Shown here piece after piece: positions 1-8,075 of a DNA stretch of 64,000 nt. The position numbers and the translations under genes are program-made. Positions within the stretch are counted from its first letter, which is position 1; every line of letters starts with the position of its first letter. Where the stretch lies: positions 2,170,001 through 2,234,000 of the forward strand of contig JADJXP010000002.1 in NCBI GenBank assembly GCA_016715795.1, given 5' to 3'. The notes below the pieces were generated by a model, which worked only from the letters and a program-made list of their open reading frames with translations, searched no databases and was not told where the DNA came from. The DNA is from Chloracidobacterium sp. GTDB lineage: Bacteria; Acidobacteriota; Blastocatellia; Pyrinomonadales; Pyrinomonadaceae.

Positions 1-140
1 CGAAAAGCGTTTTCAGAAAAAACGCAAAAATAGCCGTCGGCCTTACTTCGCGTGCAGCAAGGCGTGACCGCAATAGATTGTATCAGTTAGAAGCCGATTC
101 TCTTAAGTGATACGCCGGAAACCCGACTCCTACGTCTACC

Positions 141-1313
141 CTAATTCGGTTTTACGACGATGTTTGGCTTGACCACGGGTTTAATAATCATCGGCTTCAA
201 AATCGGCGTCGGCAATTTCTTCTTTGGCATTACCTCGAAATACCGCGGCGGCAGCTTATAGCCTTCGCCTCTGGCCTCGACCCAGGAAACCCAGCTTCCA
301 ATGCCATGCGTGCCGTACTTTATCCAGCCGTAACCGCGCTCATCTCCCCATCCTGCCTCAAATCCCCAGTTCTGCCCCCAGGAATTCTTGATCAGCCAGG
401 CGCCGCGGGTGTCGTCCCAACCGATGATGGCGACATAATGCCCGCCGACCTTGTGGCCGGCCTCTTTGTCATCGTCATCATTATAGACGTCGTTGGCCGC
501 AATATCTCCGCCGATATAGGCCCCGAAAGTGCCGCCGGCATCTACCCACGAAGCCACCGCCCCGTGCTCGCAGAGCGACTGTTTTATGTTCTGAACGCCC
601 GGAGCTCCCGGAGCATCGGGACTTGCCCAACCCCAAACAAGGGCATCGTATGGCGACGCAATGCCAGCGTCGGCAGTGCCGGTGATCCCAAGGTCGGGCA
701 TTATGGTCTCGGACGTGGTCCCATTCAGGACCAGGAATTCACTTGCAAGATCCGAGCGTCCGCCGGGAGGAAACTCGCAGACGCCGGCACCGTTATTGTT
801 GTTAGATACGACATATTGCTCAGAGCCATCGACCGACTTATTATTCCTGATGAGGTAGCTTGATTCATACGCCGCCAACGACGCGTACGCCCAGCAGTTT
901 CCGCATTTCTGTGAGCGGACCGGCGTGATTTTGCCTTGCTTTCGCCAGTCCCATGCCTTCAAATTCGCCGAACAAGGAAGCTGTAATATTTGCTTTCCGG
1001 CCGCCAACCGCGCATCACGATCGATCTTCAACACGTCCATGGCCAACGAATACTGTTTCCGGGCCTGCACCGACGAGACATCGGGCTTCTTCCCGCCGGT
1101 GATATTCTCCACGCCGCGCTCAAGAGCGTGGGTATAGCCAACCTTGAACGTCAACTTCTTCGTCTGAACTCGGCTCCGGATCTTATTCAGGTCGGTCTTT
1201 ACCTTTGCCGTCGCTCTGGCTTCACGGACGTTGTAGTCCTCACGCTGCGCCAATACATCGCCCGTAAGGAATAGGAAAACGGTAATAGAAATAAATACGG
1301 GGACAATCTTCAT
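141..1313 (-). CDS. Exported papain-family (C1) cysteine protease
   Basis: Predicted secreted cysteine protease of 390 residues. Residues 1-22 are a signal peptide ending in VLAQ. A pro-like region of about 100 residues precedes the catalytic domain, which opens with the usual DWR motif. The catalytic residues appear in family order: Gln and nucleophile Cys in QKCGNCWAYA (about residue 138), His in GGHYVAIIGWDD, and Asn in LIKNSWGQNWG. A tail rich in Lys and Pro (repeats of the KPxxKP kind) follows and may attach to the envelope. The ATG start has AAGGAG about eight bases upstream. It is transcribed alone, divergent from the peptidoglycan-binding gene. The substrate is unknown; the family call is firm. 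Confidence 0.93.
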   Translation of the reverse strand: MKIVPVFISITVFLFLTGDVLAQREDYNVREARATAKVKTDLNKIRSRVQTKKLTFKVGYTHALERGVENITGGKKPDVSSVQARKQYSLAMDVLKIDRDARLAAGKQILQLPCSANLKAWDWRKQGKITPVRSQKCGNCWAYASLAAYESSYLIRNNKSVDGSEQYVVSNNNNGAGVCEFPPGGRSDLASEFLVLNGTTSETIMPDLGITGTADAGIASPYDALVWGWASPDAPGAPGVQNIKQSLCEHGAVASWVDAGGTFGAYIGGDIAANDVYNDDDDKEAGHKVGGHYVAIIGWDDTRGAWLIKNSWGQNWGFEAGWGDERGYGWIKYGTHGIGSWVSWVEARGEGYKLPPRYFEVMPKKKLPTPILKPMIIKPVVKPNIVVKPN

Positions 1314-1483
1314 CGCTGCTTCTCCTTGTAATTACTATCGATCCTGTTCCCCAACTGAGTTATAGCATAAAGGCCGACGGCCTCGCATCGCAGTAAGCCT
1401 CCTTTGCGGTTTTAGTAAGGGTTGTTTCTGTCGTGTTTCATTAAACCACTTCAAACTGATGCACTACCCTCTCGGCCATGTTC

Positions 1484-1511
1484 TTGACATGTTGCCCGAA
1501 TAGGATAATAC
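1484..1511 (+). promoter_or_regulatory. Candidate sigma-70 promoter for the peptidoglycan-binding gene
   Basis: TTGACA at 1484-1489 and TAATAC at 1506-1511 are separated by 16 bases. They would give a leader of roughly 95 bases before the ATG at 1613. This is seen in sequence only; transcription is not shown. The rest of the 1314-1612 gap holds no recognised gene. Confidence 0.45.
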
Positions 1512-1612
1512 TTCTCTCACAACCTAACTTCGATTCGGTTTTGAACGCAGGACGATGTCACCTCGGCGACGGGGCTTCTGCAGAATATTTGGAACTAAGG
1601 AGACCAACTGCG

Positions 1613-2407
1613 ATGCTAAAAAGGCTATTTTTTGCCGGTATTGTTTCCATTCTGTTTGTTTCGGCGGCGGCTGCCCAAGGCGGCTCGACCAAGGGAAGCA
1701 GCGATGCAAAGACCTCAACTGAGACAGCCGCCAAATCAGCGGCGTTTCGTCCGACCAAGGAGCAGGTGATGCAGGGGCAGAAGTTTCTCAAGGAGCAGAA
1801 ACTCTACAACGGCGAGGCCACCGGCCTATACAATAATGAGACCCGCGCCGCGATCAAGAGCTATCAGAAGGCGAATGGGCTTGCGCTCACGGGGAACTTT
1901 AATCAGGCAACGCTGGGCAAGATGAACATTGCCTTTACCGACAAACAGAAAGCAGCGGCGACAGGGATCGTCATGCCGGTCGAATCAACAGCAGGCAAAA
2001 CCGGAGCCGTTACGCCGACGGATTCCAAGGCAAGCAAGACGGGCGCCGTTACGCCGACCGATTCCAAAGCCGGCACTATTGTCGGCCACGAGACGGTAAG
2101 CAATCCGTCAGCGACCGCCGATCCGAAGCGCCCGGCGCCGTTCCGTGCGAATGACGACCAGATCAAGGCGGCGCAGCAGATACTGCGCGACGGAAAGATG
2201 CTAACGGGCGGTGAGGACGGCAAACTTGACGATCTGACGCGCGAAGGGCTAGGTGCCTTTCAGGAGGCGAAGGGCATGAAAGTGACCAAGACGTTAAATG
2301 CCGCGACACTCGACAAGATGGGAATCGCGCTGACGGACAAGCAGAAGGAACAGGTGGCCGCGCAGGCGGCGTACGACGCGGCCAAAGCTGCGAGTAAGGC
2401 CCAATAA
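1613..2407 (+). CDS. Exported protein with two peptidoglycan-binding-like domains
   Basis: A 264-residue exported protein with signal peptide (ending SAAAAQ). Two copies of a peptidoglycan-binding (PG_binding_1-like) helical domain are visible. The first is near residues 38-100 (EQVMQGQKFLKEQ to ATLGKMNIAFTDKQ), the second near 180-250 (DQIKAAQQILRDG to ATLDKMGIALTDKQ). They are joined by a linker in which KTGAVTPTDSKA occurs twice. No catalytic domain is present, so a structural cell-wall role is inferred. The reading frame is open back to 1478, but ATG 1613 is chosen because CTAAGGAGA lies just upstream and the signal peptide starts there. A hairpin terminator follows. Confidence 0.85.
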   Translation: MLKRLFFAGIVSILFVSAAAAQGGSTKGSSDAKTSTETAAKSAAFRPTKEQVMQGQKFLKEQKLYNGEATGLYNNETRAAIKSYQKANGLALTGNFNQATLGKMNIAFTDKQKAAATGIVMPVESTAGKTGAVTPTDSKASKTGAVTPTDSKAGTIVGHETVSNPSATADPKRPAPFRANDDQIKAAQQILRDGKMLTGGEDGKLDDLTREGLGAFQEAKGMKVTKTLNAATLDKMGIALTDKQKEQVAAQAAYDAAKAASKAQ

Positions 2408-2428
2408 AATGGGTTCAATTGGGAAGCG

Positions 2429-2461
2429 GGCCGGGGCGATATGCCGCCGGCCATTTTTTTG
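2429..2461 (+). terminator. Rho-independent terminator
   Basis: GGCCGG (2429-2434) pairs with CCGGCC (2447-2452), followed by a run of seven T. It lies between the peptidoglycan-binding gene and the next start at 2466, only five bases downstream. Confidence 0.7.
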
Positions 2462-2465
2462 AGAT

Positions 2466-2897
2466 ATGCGTACTAAATTACTGACACTTACCCTCATATT
2501 GATGCTTTCTGCGGTCGTGTCGGCCCAACGATCTGGAGCCTCAGCCGCCATCCGCAAGGTCATGGACGAGCAGGTCACGGCGTGGAACAATGGCGACCTT
2601 GAGGCATTCATGCAGGGCTATTGGAAATCGGATAAGCTCAAGTTCGTGTCTGGCGACAGGATCACATACGGCTGGGAGCCGACGCTCGACAACTATCGCA
2701 AGACCTACGGATCGCCCGGCATGATGGGCAAGCTGACATTTTCGGATCTCGATATTACTGTGCTGTCGAGCAGTGCCGCGTTTGTCGTCGGCAGTTGGTC
2801 GCTGGAACGCGAAAAGGACAATCCGAAAGGCAAGTTCACGCTGCTCTTTCGCAAACTCAAAGAAGGCTGGCGAATCGTTACCGACCATTCCAGTTGA
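2466..2897 (+). CDS. Exported DUF4440/SnoaL-like (NTF2-fold) protein
   Basis: A 143-residue protein with a signal peptide (MRTKLLTLTL... ending VVSAQ). The mature part has the pattern of DUF4440/NTF2-fold proteins: a helix with IRKVMDEQVTAWNNGDLEAFMQGYW, then strands ending in FTLLFRKLKEGWRIVTDHSS. Such domains bind small ligands or have no known activity, so function cannot be stated. It starts five bases after a terminator T-run and has no clear ribosome-binding site, so expression may come from leakage or from a promoter inside the upstream gene. It converges with waaA, five bases away. Confidence 0.8.
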   Translation: MRTKLLTLTLILMLSAVVSAQRSGASAAIRKVMDEQVTAWNNGDLEAFMQGYWKSDKLKFVSGDRITYGWEPTLDNYRKTYGSPGMMGKLTFSDLDITVLSSSAAFVVGSWSLEREKDNPKGKFTLLFRKLKEGWRIVTDHSS

Positions 2898-2902
2898 CAC
2901 TA

Positions 2903-4222
2903 CTAGCGGTACTTGGGACGCTCCTTCGCAGTGAAGAGCGGTTCGAGATATTCGATTGTCTTGGTGACAGCACCGCGATTTGCGTTCATCACGGCCAGAG
3001 CATTTCGGCCCAAAATATCACGTCGAGCAGCATCCGATAGAAGTGCGCGGAATTCATCCGCGAGTTTTCCTGACCCATCCTTTTCTGTAACTCGCCCGAT
3101 CTGCCTCAAAGCGTCCTTTGATAGAAACTCCTTGACCGCGGCCGCAAAATTCGCGGTGTGCGAACCGGTGATGATGGCGCGCCCGGCGGCGGCGGGTTCG
3201 TAGATGCTCTGGCCGCCGTGCGGGATCAGGCTGCCGCCGACGAAGACGATCTCAGCAAGCGGGTAGGCCGCGCGCAGTTCGCCGATCGAATCAAGCAATA
3301 TGACCTCGGCCGTGTGGTCGCGGCCTGAAGGCTGTTCACTGCGACGGACCCAAGAGAAACCGCTCGCTTTGATCAACCCCGAAACCTCGGCGAAGCGTTC
3401 GGGATGTCGGGGCGCGATCATCAGCCGAGGCAGATGTTCACTCGATGATTTCCAGACCTCGCGAAACGCCTCGATCACCCATTTTTCCTCAGGCGAGTGC
3501 GTGCTTGCGGCGATGATGAGCGGCTCGTCGGGCGTGATCCCAAAGCGTTCGCGCAACTCGGCGGTCAATGCCGTCGCCTTATCGTCGAGATCGTGAACAA
3601 ACTTGAGATTGCCCGTCACGCGCACCTTGCTGCCGCGGGCACCGAGTGCCATCAGGCGCGTAGCGTCGGATTTGTCCTGCATCAGGGCCAGTTCGAGATA
3701 GTTGAGGACGCGCTTCATAAACCGCTTGATCTTTGTGTAGCGGTTGAGCGAGCGTTCCGACAGGCGACCGTTGACGATGGCAACGCGGGCACCTGATTTG
3801 TAAGCCTCGCGGAAAAAGTTGAACCAGATCTCGGTCTCCATCACGAGCACGACCGATGGCCTGATGCGCCGCAGCGAACGCCGAACGGTATTTCGCCAGT
3901 CGAAAGGGAAGTAAAAGACCAGATCGGCAACGCCCGCAAAACCTTCCTTTGCGACCTTCTGCCCTGTTCGCGTCGTTGTCGATACGACAAGCGAATAGTC
4001 GGCGAAGCGTTGCTTTATCTTCTCGGCCAGCGGCCGCGCGGCGTTAACCTCGCCAACCGAGACGCAGTGCAGCCATACGACTCTCTTGCCCTTCCGATCG
4101 AATGCTGGAAGAAAGCCAAGACGCTGTTTGAAGCCCGCGGCATACTTCCCTCGGCGAAGAAGAAACACCGGCACCATCAAGACGAAGCCGAGCGTGTATA
4201 TGATGCCGTAAAGAAGGTACAT
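2903..4222 (-). CDS. waaA: 3-deoxy-D-manno-octulosonic acid (Kdo) transferase
   Basis: Transfers Kdo from CMP-Kdo to lipid A precursor at the inner membrane, the first step of LPS core assembly. The 439-residue length fits the family. The N-terminus has a membrane anchor (YLLYGIIYTLGFVLMVPVFL) and RGKYAAGFKQRLGFLP. The middle has WLHCVSVGEVNAARPL and VLVMETEIWFNFF. The C-terminal GT-B half has IIAASTHSPEE, PRHPERF and FVGGSLIPHGGQSIYEPAA. It shows that the organism makes lipid A/Kdo and so has an outer membrane. It lies downstream of efp on the same strand, separated by a 30-bp imperfect palindrome. Confidence 0.95.
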   Translation of the reverse strand: MYLLYGIIYTLGFVLMVPVFLLRRGKYAAGFKQRLGFLPAFDRKGKRVVWLHCVSVGEVNAARPLAEKIKQRFADYSLVVSTTTRTGQKVAKEGFAGVADLVFYFPFDWRNTVRRSLRRIRPSVVLVMETEIWFNFFREAYKSGARVAIVNGRLSERSLNRYTKIKRFMKRVLNYLELALMQDKSDATRLMALGARGSKVRVTGNLKFVHDLDDKATALTAELRERFGITPDEPLIIAASTHSPEEKWVIEAFREVWKSSSEHLPRLMIAPRHPERFAEVSGLIKASGFSWVRRSEQPSGRDHTAEVILLDSIGELRAAYPLAEIVFVGGSLIPHGGQSIYEPAAAGRAIITGSHTANFAAAVKEFLSKDALRQIGRVTEKDGSGKLADEFRALLSDAARRDILGRNALAVMNANRGAVTKTIEYLEPLFTAKERPKYR

Positions 4223-4231
4223 TGGCGGAAA

Positions 4232-4313
4232 GTGAAAAGTGAAAGAGTGAAAAGGTGAAAAAGCCGAAGTCTTCCTCCTTCCTTTTCACTTTTTCACTCT
4301 TTCACCATTTCAC
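4232..4313. repeat. Palindrome with iterated GTGAAA arms
   Basis: The left arm (4232-4261) and right arm (4283-4313) are inverted copies of about 30 bases with a one-base gap and a few mismatches. Each arm is a loose tandem of GTGAAA(A/G). It lies in the efp-waaA gap, starting five bases before the efp stop codon on the transcribed strand. One of several palindromes of this design in the window. Confidence 0.75.
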
Positions 4314-4317
4314 AGGC

Positions 4318-4881
4318 TTACTTGACTCTTTCCATGTACCGCGATTCAGCGGGATTGACGCGGATCTTTTCACCTTCGACGATAAAGGGCGGCACCTGAA
4401 GCGTTACGCCGTTCTCGAGGGTTGCAGGTTTGTTGGAGTTTGACGCGGTCGCACCTTTCATCACGGGTTCGGTCTCGGTCACGGTCAGTTCCATCGAGGC
4501 GGGCAGAGCGACGCCGATGGGCGTACCGTCGTAGAATTCGACCTCGATGGTGAGATTCGGGATCAGCCATTGGGCGGCATCGCCGAGATCCTCGTCCGTG
4601 AGGGCCACCTGCTCGAAGGTCTCGTTGTTCATAAAATGATGATGCGAGCCGTCCGAATACATGTAGTCCATCTTGTGCTGCTCAAGTGTCACCTTTTCGA
4701 GCGTGTCGTTCGAGCGAAAGCGAAACTCGAACGAGTTGCCCGTGAGTAGGTTCCTCAGCCGTGCCTGCACCATTGCCCGCAGGTTGCCGGGCGTGTGGTG
4801 GTGAAATTCCATGACCTTCACGGGCGAACCCTCGTGAAGAATTACCATGCCTTTGCGTATGTCGTTTGCCGAAATTGCCAT
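4318..4881 (-). CDS. efp: Elongation factor P with a non-Lys, non-Arg tip
   Basis: EF-P binds ribosomes stalled on polyproline and helps peptide-bond formation. The protein has 187 residues and all three beta-barrel domains: KOW-like N-domain, central domain and C-terminal OB domain ending in VNPAESRYMERVK. The tip loop of domain I reads TPGNLRAMVQ, so the position that is Lys in E. coli (PGKGQ) or rhamnosylated Arg in Pseudomonas is Asn33, with Arg35 two residues on. No epmA/epmB, earP or ymfI-like partner is in this window. Identity is certain; how it is modified, if at all, cannot be told from this sequence. Confidence 0.96.
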   Translation of the reverse strand: MAISANDIRKGMVILHEGSPVKVMEFHHHTPGNLRAMVQARLRNLLTGNSFEFRFRSNDTLEKVTLEQHKMDYMYSDGSHHHFMNNETFEQVALTDEDLGDAAQWLIPNLTIEVEFYDGTPIGVALPASMELTVTETEPVMKGATASNSNKPATLENGVTLQVPPFIVEGEKIRVNPAESRYMERVK

Positions 4882-4947
4882 AACCTTAAATATTACAAAA
4901 GGGTTAGTGTAGTTTCCTGACCGTCAACTGTCTAGGCACACACCTGA

Positions 4948-5061
4948 TTTCTTCTCTGCGTCTCTCTGCGAAAATCTCTGCGTTCTCTGCGTGGAATCTG
5001 GCTGCGGTTGGGATCCACGCAGAGATCGCGGAGGTTTTCGCGGAGATCGCAAAGAGGAGAC
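4948..5061. repeat. Palindrome with iterated CTCTGCG arms
   Basis: Left arm 4948-4995 and right arm 5014-5061 are imperfect inverted copies of 48 bases. The arms are loose tandems of CTCTGCGT / ATCTCCGCG; the apex is TGCGTGGA / TCCACGCA. The right arm ends one base before the stop codon (5063-5065) of the minus-strand gene that follows. Confidence 0.75.
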
Positions 5062-5062
5062 T

Positions 5063-5461
5063 CTAGCGCACCGTTACCCGGAACCGAAATCGCCCCTTCC
5101 ACGGGTCGGCCTTTTGGCATTCCTGGACTGTCAGAATGTAATCGCCGCGCTCCGTCGGAAAAACCTCGCGGCGGGCGTGGCACGACAGGTCGAGGTCGTC
5201 GCCAAATGAACTTCCGTCCGGCGACGTGATCCAGATCGAGACCGGATTTGCGTCGCCGATCGGCTCGGTCGTCAGCCGCTGGCCCTTTCGGACGCGAATG
5301 GCATATTTGCGAACCGATCTGAAACTCGACAAACGACCGCTGACGACGGCCGAGCGAGCGCCGGGCTTAAACGTGATACGACTGGCCTTCTGGGCGACAG
5401 CGGGCAATGTGAACAGGCCAACGATCAAGAACGCGAACATGAGCGGCAATATCTTCTTCAT
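5063..5461 (-). CDS. Small exported protein, beta-rich (PPC-like)
   Basis: A 132-residue exported protein whose signal peptide ends PAVAQ. The mature part is beta-rich: SAVVSGRLSSFRSVRKYAIRV, NPVSIWITSPDGSSFG, RGDYILTVQECQ and a final RFRFRVTV. This resembles PPC-type or jelly-roll carbohydrate-binding folds, but the family is not certain. The frame is open upstream to 5644; ATG 5461 is chosen because the signal peptide begins there. It starts four bases after the stop of a lipoprotein gene on the same strand, so the two are probably co-transcribed. The gene stops beside a long palindrome. Confidence 0.75.
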   Translation of the reverse strand: MKKILPLMFAFLIVGLFTLPAVAQKASRITFKPGARSAVVSGRLSSFRSVRKYAIRVRKGQRLTTEPIGDANPVSIWITSPDGSSFGDDLDLSCHARREVFPTERGDYILTVQECQKADPWKGRFRFRVTVR

Positions 5462-5465
5462 CGCT

Positions 5466-5975
5466 CTACTTCCCCTTTGTAAACGGCAGCGGTGGCGGCT
5501 CTTCGCCCTCGGCCGGATAGCCGCGGTTGATCGACTTGTAAATGTTGATGATCTGATCGACCCAGTCCTTTGCCTCGGCGTTCGTCGGGTCGTGCTTGAG
5601 CGTTCGGCGATAGTCGCCAAGGGCCGAGGCGTACTGCCGCGCACCGGTCAGGGCATTAGCCCGAGCGAGATAGGCCTCAGCAAGGCCTTTTTTTGCTGCC
5701 GTGTCAGACGGCTGGTCGCCGGCGGCTTTCTCGGCTTTTGCGATCGCGGCGTCAAACGTCGAGGTGTCGATCGCGTCACCGCTCTGCGTCCATTTCGAAG
5801 GAGCTCCGGCGGAGTTTGCCGCGGGCGGCTGGCGCTCATTGGGGCCGTGGGCGATGGAGGTCTGCGAACGCTCGTTCGTCGGAGTCGTTGAATTCGAGTT
5901 CTGCGGGATCGGCTGCGGCGTGTTCATGCACGCGGTGAGCAGCGAAGCTGCGGCAACCAGAATGAGATTTTTCAT
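5466..5975 (-). CDS. TPR-like lipoprotein
   Basis: A 169-residue predicted lipoprotein. The lipobox is LLTAC with Cys near residue 16. A Ser/Thr/Pro/Asn-rich linker (about residues 17-75) follows. The C-terminal half is helical, with a tetratricopeptide pattern: KKGLAEAYLARANAL, then YASALGDYRRTLKHDPTNAEAKDWVDQI. TPR domains bind proteins; the partner is unknown. ATG 5975 is chosen over the upstream start at 6005 because it places the lipobox correctly. It leads a two-gene unit with the exported protein at 5063-5461 and is preceded by a palindrome. Confidence 0.75.
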   Translation of the reverse strand: MKNLILVAAASLLTACMNTPQPIPQNSNSTTPTNERSQTSIAHGPNERQPPAANSAGAPSKWTQSGDAIDTSTFDAAIAKAEKAAGDQPSDTAAKKGLAEAYLARANALTGARQYASALGDYRRTLKHDPTNAEAKDWVDQIINIYKSINRGYPAEGEEPPPLPFTKGK

Positions 5976-5995
5976 AGGTTTACAGTAGTGTCTTA

Positions 5996-6052
5996 ATTCG
6001 TGCATTCGTGGCTAATATGTTTTCAAGAAACTTTGCCCACGAATGCACGAAT
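5996..6052. repeat. Palindrome with ATTCGTG arms
   Basis: Positions 5996-6011 and 6037-6052 form a perfect 16-bp inverted repeat, ATTCGTGCATTCGTGG and its complement, around a 25-base loop. The arm itself contains ATTCGTG twice. The same arm recurs at 8006-8048. Confidence 0.85.
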
Positions 6053-6078
6053 AAATCCAAACAAAGGCACTGCCAGAT

Positions 6079-8070
6079 TTACTTATCAATGTATGGCCGC
6101 GACTGAACGACGTAAATACGATTGCCGATCATGCCCCACTCGATGTCCTGTTCGCGCTTGCCGCCAAAGGCGCGTTTGATGCTGCCGGCGACGCGGGCGA
6201 GGCTGCGTGCCTGAGCATCGGTGAGAACACGTTTTCTCGCCCCCGCGCATTTATCCACCGTTTTGAGGTCGCCTTTTGGGTCGAAGGCGAGAGCGCTTTC
6301 CTGCTGAGACAGCGTCATCAGGACAACGGCGTTCGACTTCGGGTTGTAGAGTATCTGCTCGGGAATGCCTGCGTTATCGACGACCTTTGAATTATGCCCG
6401 CAGACGGCCGAGATATAGACGGAGTCCTTGCTCTTCGGGTCAAACGGGTCCTTTGTGATCATCACGCCGCCCCGCTCCATATCGATGCCGATCTGGATAA
6501 GGGCCGACATATAAACGTCGGTCTGGCTGACGTAATTGCGCACCCGCGCCTCGTATGCCTCGAATTTCCACAAGCTGGCCCAGACCTTCTTTACGGCCTC
6601 GATCAGTTTGTCTTCCGCGATCACGTTTGGAACGCTGGAATACAATCCGGCGCCTGAGAAATTTGGCAGATCTTCGCTGTTTGACGAGCTGCGGACAAAT
6701 ACAGGCTTTGACGAAAGCTGTGTCTTCCATTTGGTGATGATCGCGGAGCGCAGTTCGTCGTCAAACTTGCCGTTCTGTATCGCGCTGCGAAACTCCTCGA
6801 GCTTTTGCCGCCGCACACGCGGATTATGGACAAAATCGTTGTTGTCCATATTGTCCTCGATGATCTTGTTCAGATCGTTGCGCCGCATGAATTCGTCGTA
6901 CCAGTGAAACGGGATGGCGAATCCGTCAGGGATGATGATCCCGGCGACTTTTTTGTTTATCATCTCGCCGAGGTTGGCCGATTTTGAACCGTATTTGATG
7001 CTGTCCGCCGTTCGCATTTCCTTTAACCCGGCCAGGCTTGTCGTCTTGAGATCGACCGGCGGAATCTGCTGATCGGGCGAAGAGAATCGCTGCTTGATGT
7101 CATCGGACGACGCCATGTCGAATTTGTAATCAGTCAGGCTCGCCTCGAGCCGCATCACATATGTGTCGAATTGGCGAAACAGCTTATCGGCGTCCTTGAT
7201 ATAGACATTTGGGATGTTCCAGCCTTTTGCGAGGATGTTGATGTGCGACAAGGGCGATGAGGGCTTTGCGACGATGACGCCGCGCACCGGCGGCAGCGTG
7301 ATCGGCAGCTCGCGCAGCACGACGATCTCGTTGTCGCCGATCTCGACCGTGTCGTCGAGCTTGTCGATGATGTGTATGCGCCCGACGGCCGTGCCTGTGT
7401 TGAGGGCGAGATACGCCTGGTTGCGATTAAGCTCATCCTGCGAGATCCGTTCGATGCCGAGATCGGCAGAGGCGTCCTCCTGTCGGATCGAGTTGGGCTT
7501 GTAGGCGACCTTTTCGTAGAAGTGGTTGTTAATGACGTCGTTCGCGGCCTTGATCATCTCGCCCGATGCGAGGTCGCCTTCCCAAAGCTCCCACGTAAAA
7601 CGCTCGACCGGCGCCTGCCACGCGATGGTGCCGACGAGAAAACGGCGATCCTGGTCGATGTAAACAGGTTTGAATATCTCGGTGCCGCGAGGGATGAGAT
7701 ACGTCGCCAGCAGAAAATCCTTGTGAAATCGAAATTTTTGCGAGTTGATAAAGTAGATCTTGTTTCCCGCCTTTCGGTCGATGACGAACATCACGTGCGG
7801 CATCGCGTAGGGCGTGTCCTGATGATAAACGCGGGCAATGGAGTTAAAGGCGTTTCGCGACTCGATCTTCGGCAGAGAATTTGCCTTTGAGTCGGGCCGC
7901 TTTGCCATTGCACCGGCCGGCTCGCGCGTCGGCGTCGGCTTGCGCGACATTTGAGCCGTTGTTGTCGCGGCCATCGCGGCAACCAACAATGACGGCATCA
8001 GGTAAGCCACGAATGCACGAATAAGAGATTTATTCGTGCATTCGTGGCCAATTCTTTTTGGAAACAGCAT
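6079..8070 (-). CDS. Exported PEP/pyruvate-binding (PEP synthase-like) protein with rearranged domains
   Basis: A 663-residue protein related to PEP synthase / pyruvate phosphate dikinase. Around residues 245-275 is a swivelling phosphohistidine domain (VRGVIVAKPSSPLSHINILA, with the His in LSHIN). The ATP-grasp PPDK N-domain follows it, from about residue 350 (KYGSKSANLGEM), with PVFVRSSSNSEDLPNFSGAG and a final DIEWGMIGNRIYVVQSRP. Classical enzymes have ATP-grasp first, and a PEP/pyruvate TIM barrel is missing here. The N-terminus looks like a signal peptide ending in TTTAQ, which would export an ATP-grasp enzyme. If the start is ATG 8070, a perfect palindrome lies within the signal-peptide codons; an ATG at 8001 is the alternative. 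It follows the carbonic anhydrase gene by five bases. Confidence 0.8.
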   Translation of the reverse strand: MLFPKRIGHECTNKSLIRAFVAYLMPSLLVAAMAATTTAQMSRKPTPTREPAGAMAKRPDSKANSLPKIESRNAFNSIARVYHQDTPYAMPHVMFVIDRKAGNKIYFINSQKFRFHKDFLLATYLIPRGTEIFKPVYIDQDRRFLVGTIAWQAPVERFTWELWEGDLASGEMIKAANDVINNHFYEKVAYKPNSIRQEDASADLGIERISQDELNRNQAYLALNTGTAVGRIHIIDKLDDTVEIGDNEIVVLRELPITLPPVRGVIVAKPSSPLSHINILAKGWNIPNVYIKDADKLFRQFDTYVMRLEASLTDYKFDMASSDDIKQRFSSPDQQIPPVDLKTTSLAGLKEMRTADSIKYGSKSANLGEMINKKVAGIIIPDGFAIPFHWYDEFMRRNDLNKIIEDNMDNNDFVHNPRVRRQKLEEFRSAIQNGKFDDELRSAIITKWKTQLSSKPVFVRSSSNSEDLPNFSGAGLYSSVPNVIAEDKLIEAVKKVWASLWKFEAYEARVRNYVSQTDVYMSALIQIGIDMERGGVMITKDPFDPKSKDSVYISAVCGHNSKVVDNAGIPEQILYNPKSNAVVLMTLSQQESALAFDPKGDLKTVDKCAGARKRVLTDAQARSLARVAGSIKRAFGGKREQDIEWGMIGNRIYVVQSRPYIDK
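8006..8048. repeat. Perfect 19-bp palindrome inside a 5' coding end
   Basis: 8006-8024 and 8030-8048 are perfect 19-bp inverted copies (GCCACGAATGCACGAATAA and its complement) around a five-base loop. It is the same family as 5996-6052. It lies within the annotated first codons of the PEP synthase-like gene, in an open frame. Confidence 0.9.
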
Positions 8071-8075
8071 ACTCC

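Noticed and set aside
33..44. GCCGTCGGCC-like word recurring at about 33, 1375 and 16256
   Set aside because: Short GC-rich near-palindrome with only three copies and no shared flanks; could be chance or simple hairpins. Not enough for a repeat family.
4044..4289. 81-codon minus-strand frame before waaA
   Set aside because: It is formed by the GTGAAA palindrome and runs over the waaA start in another frame; no family likeness.
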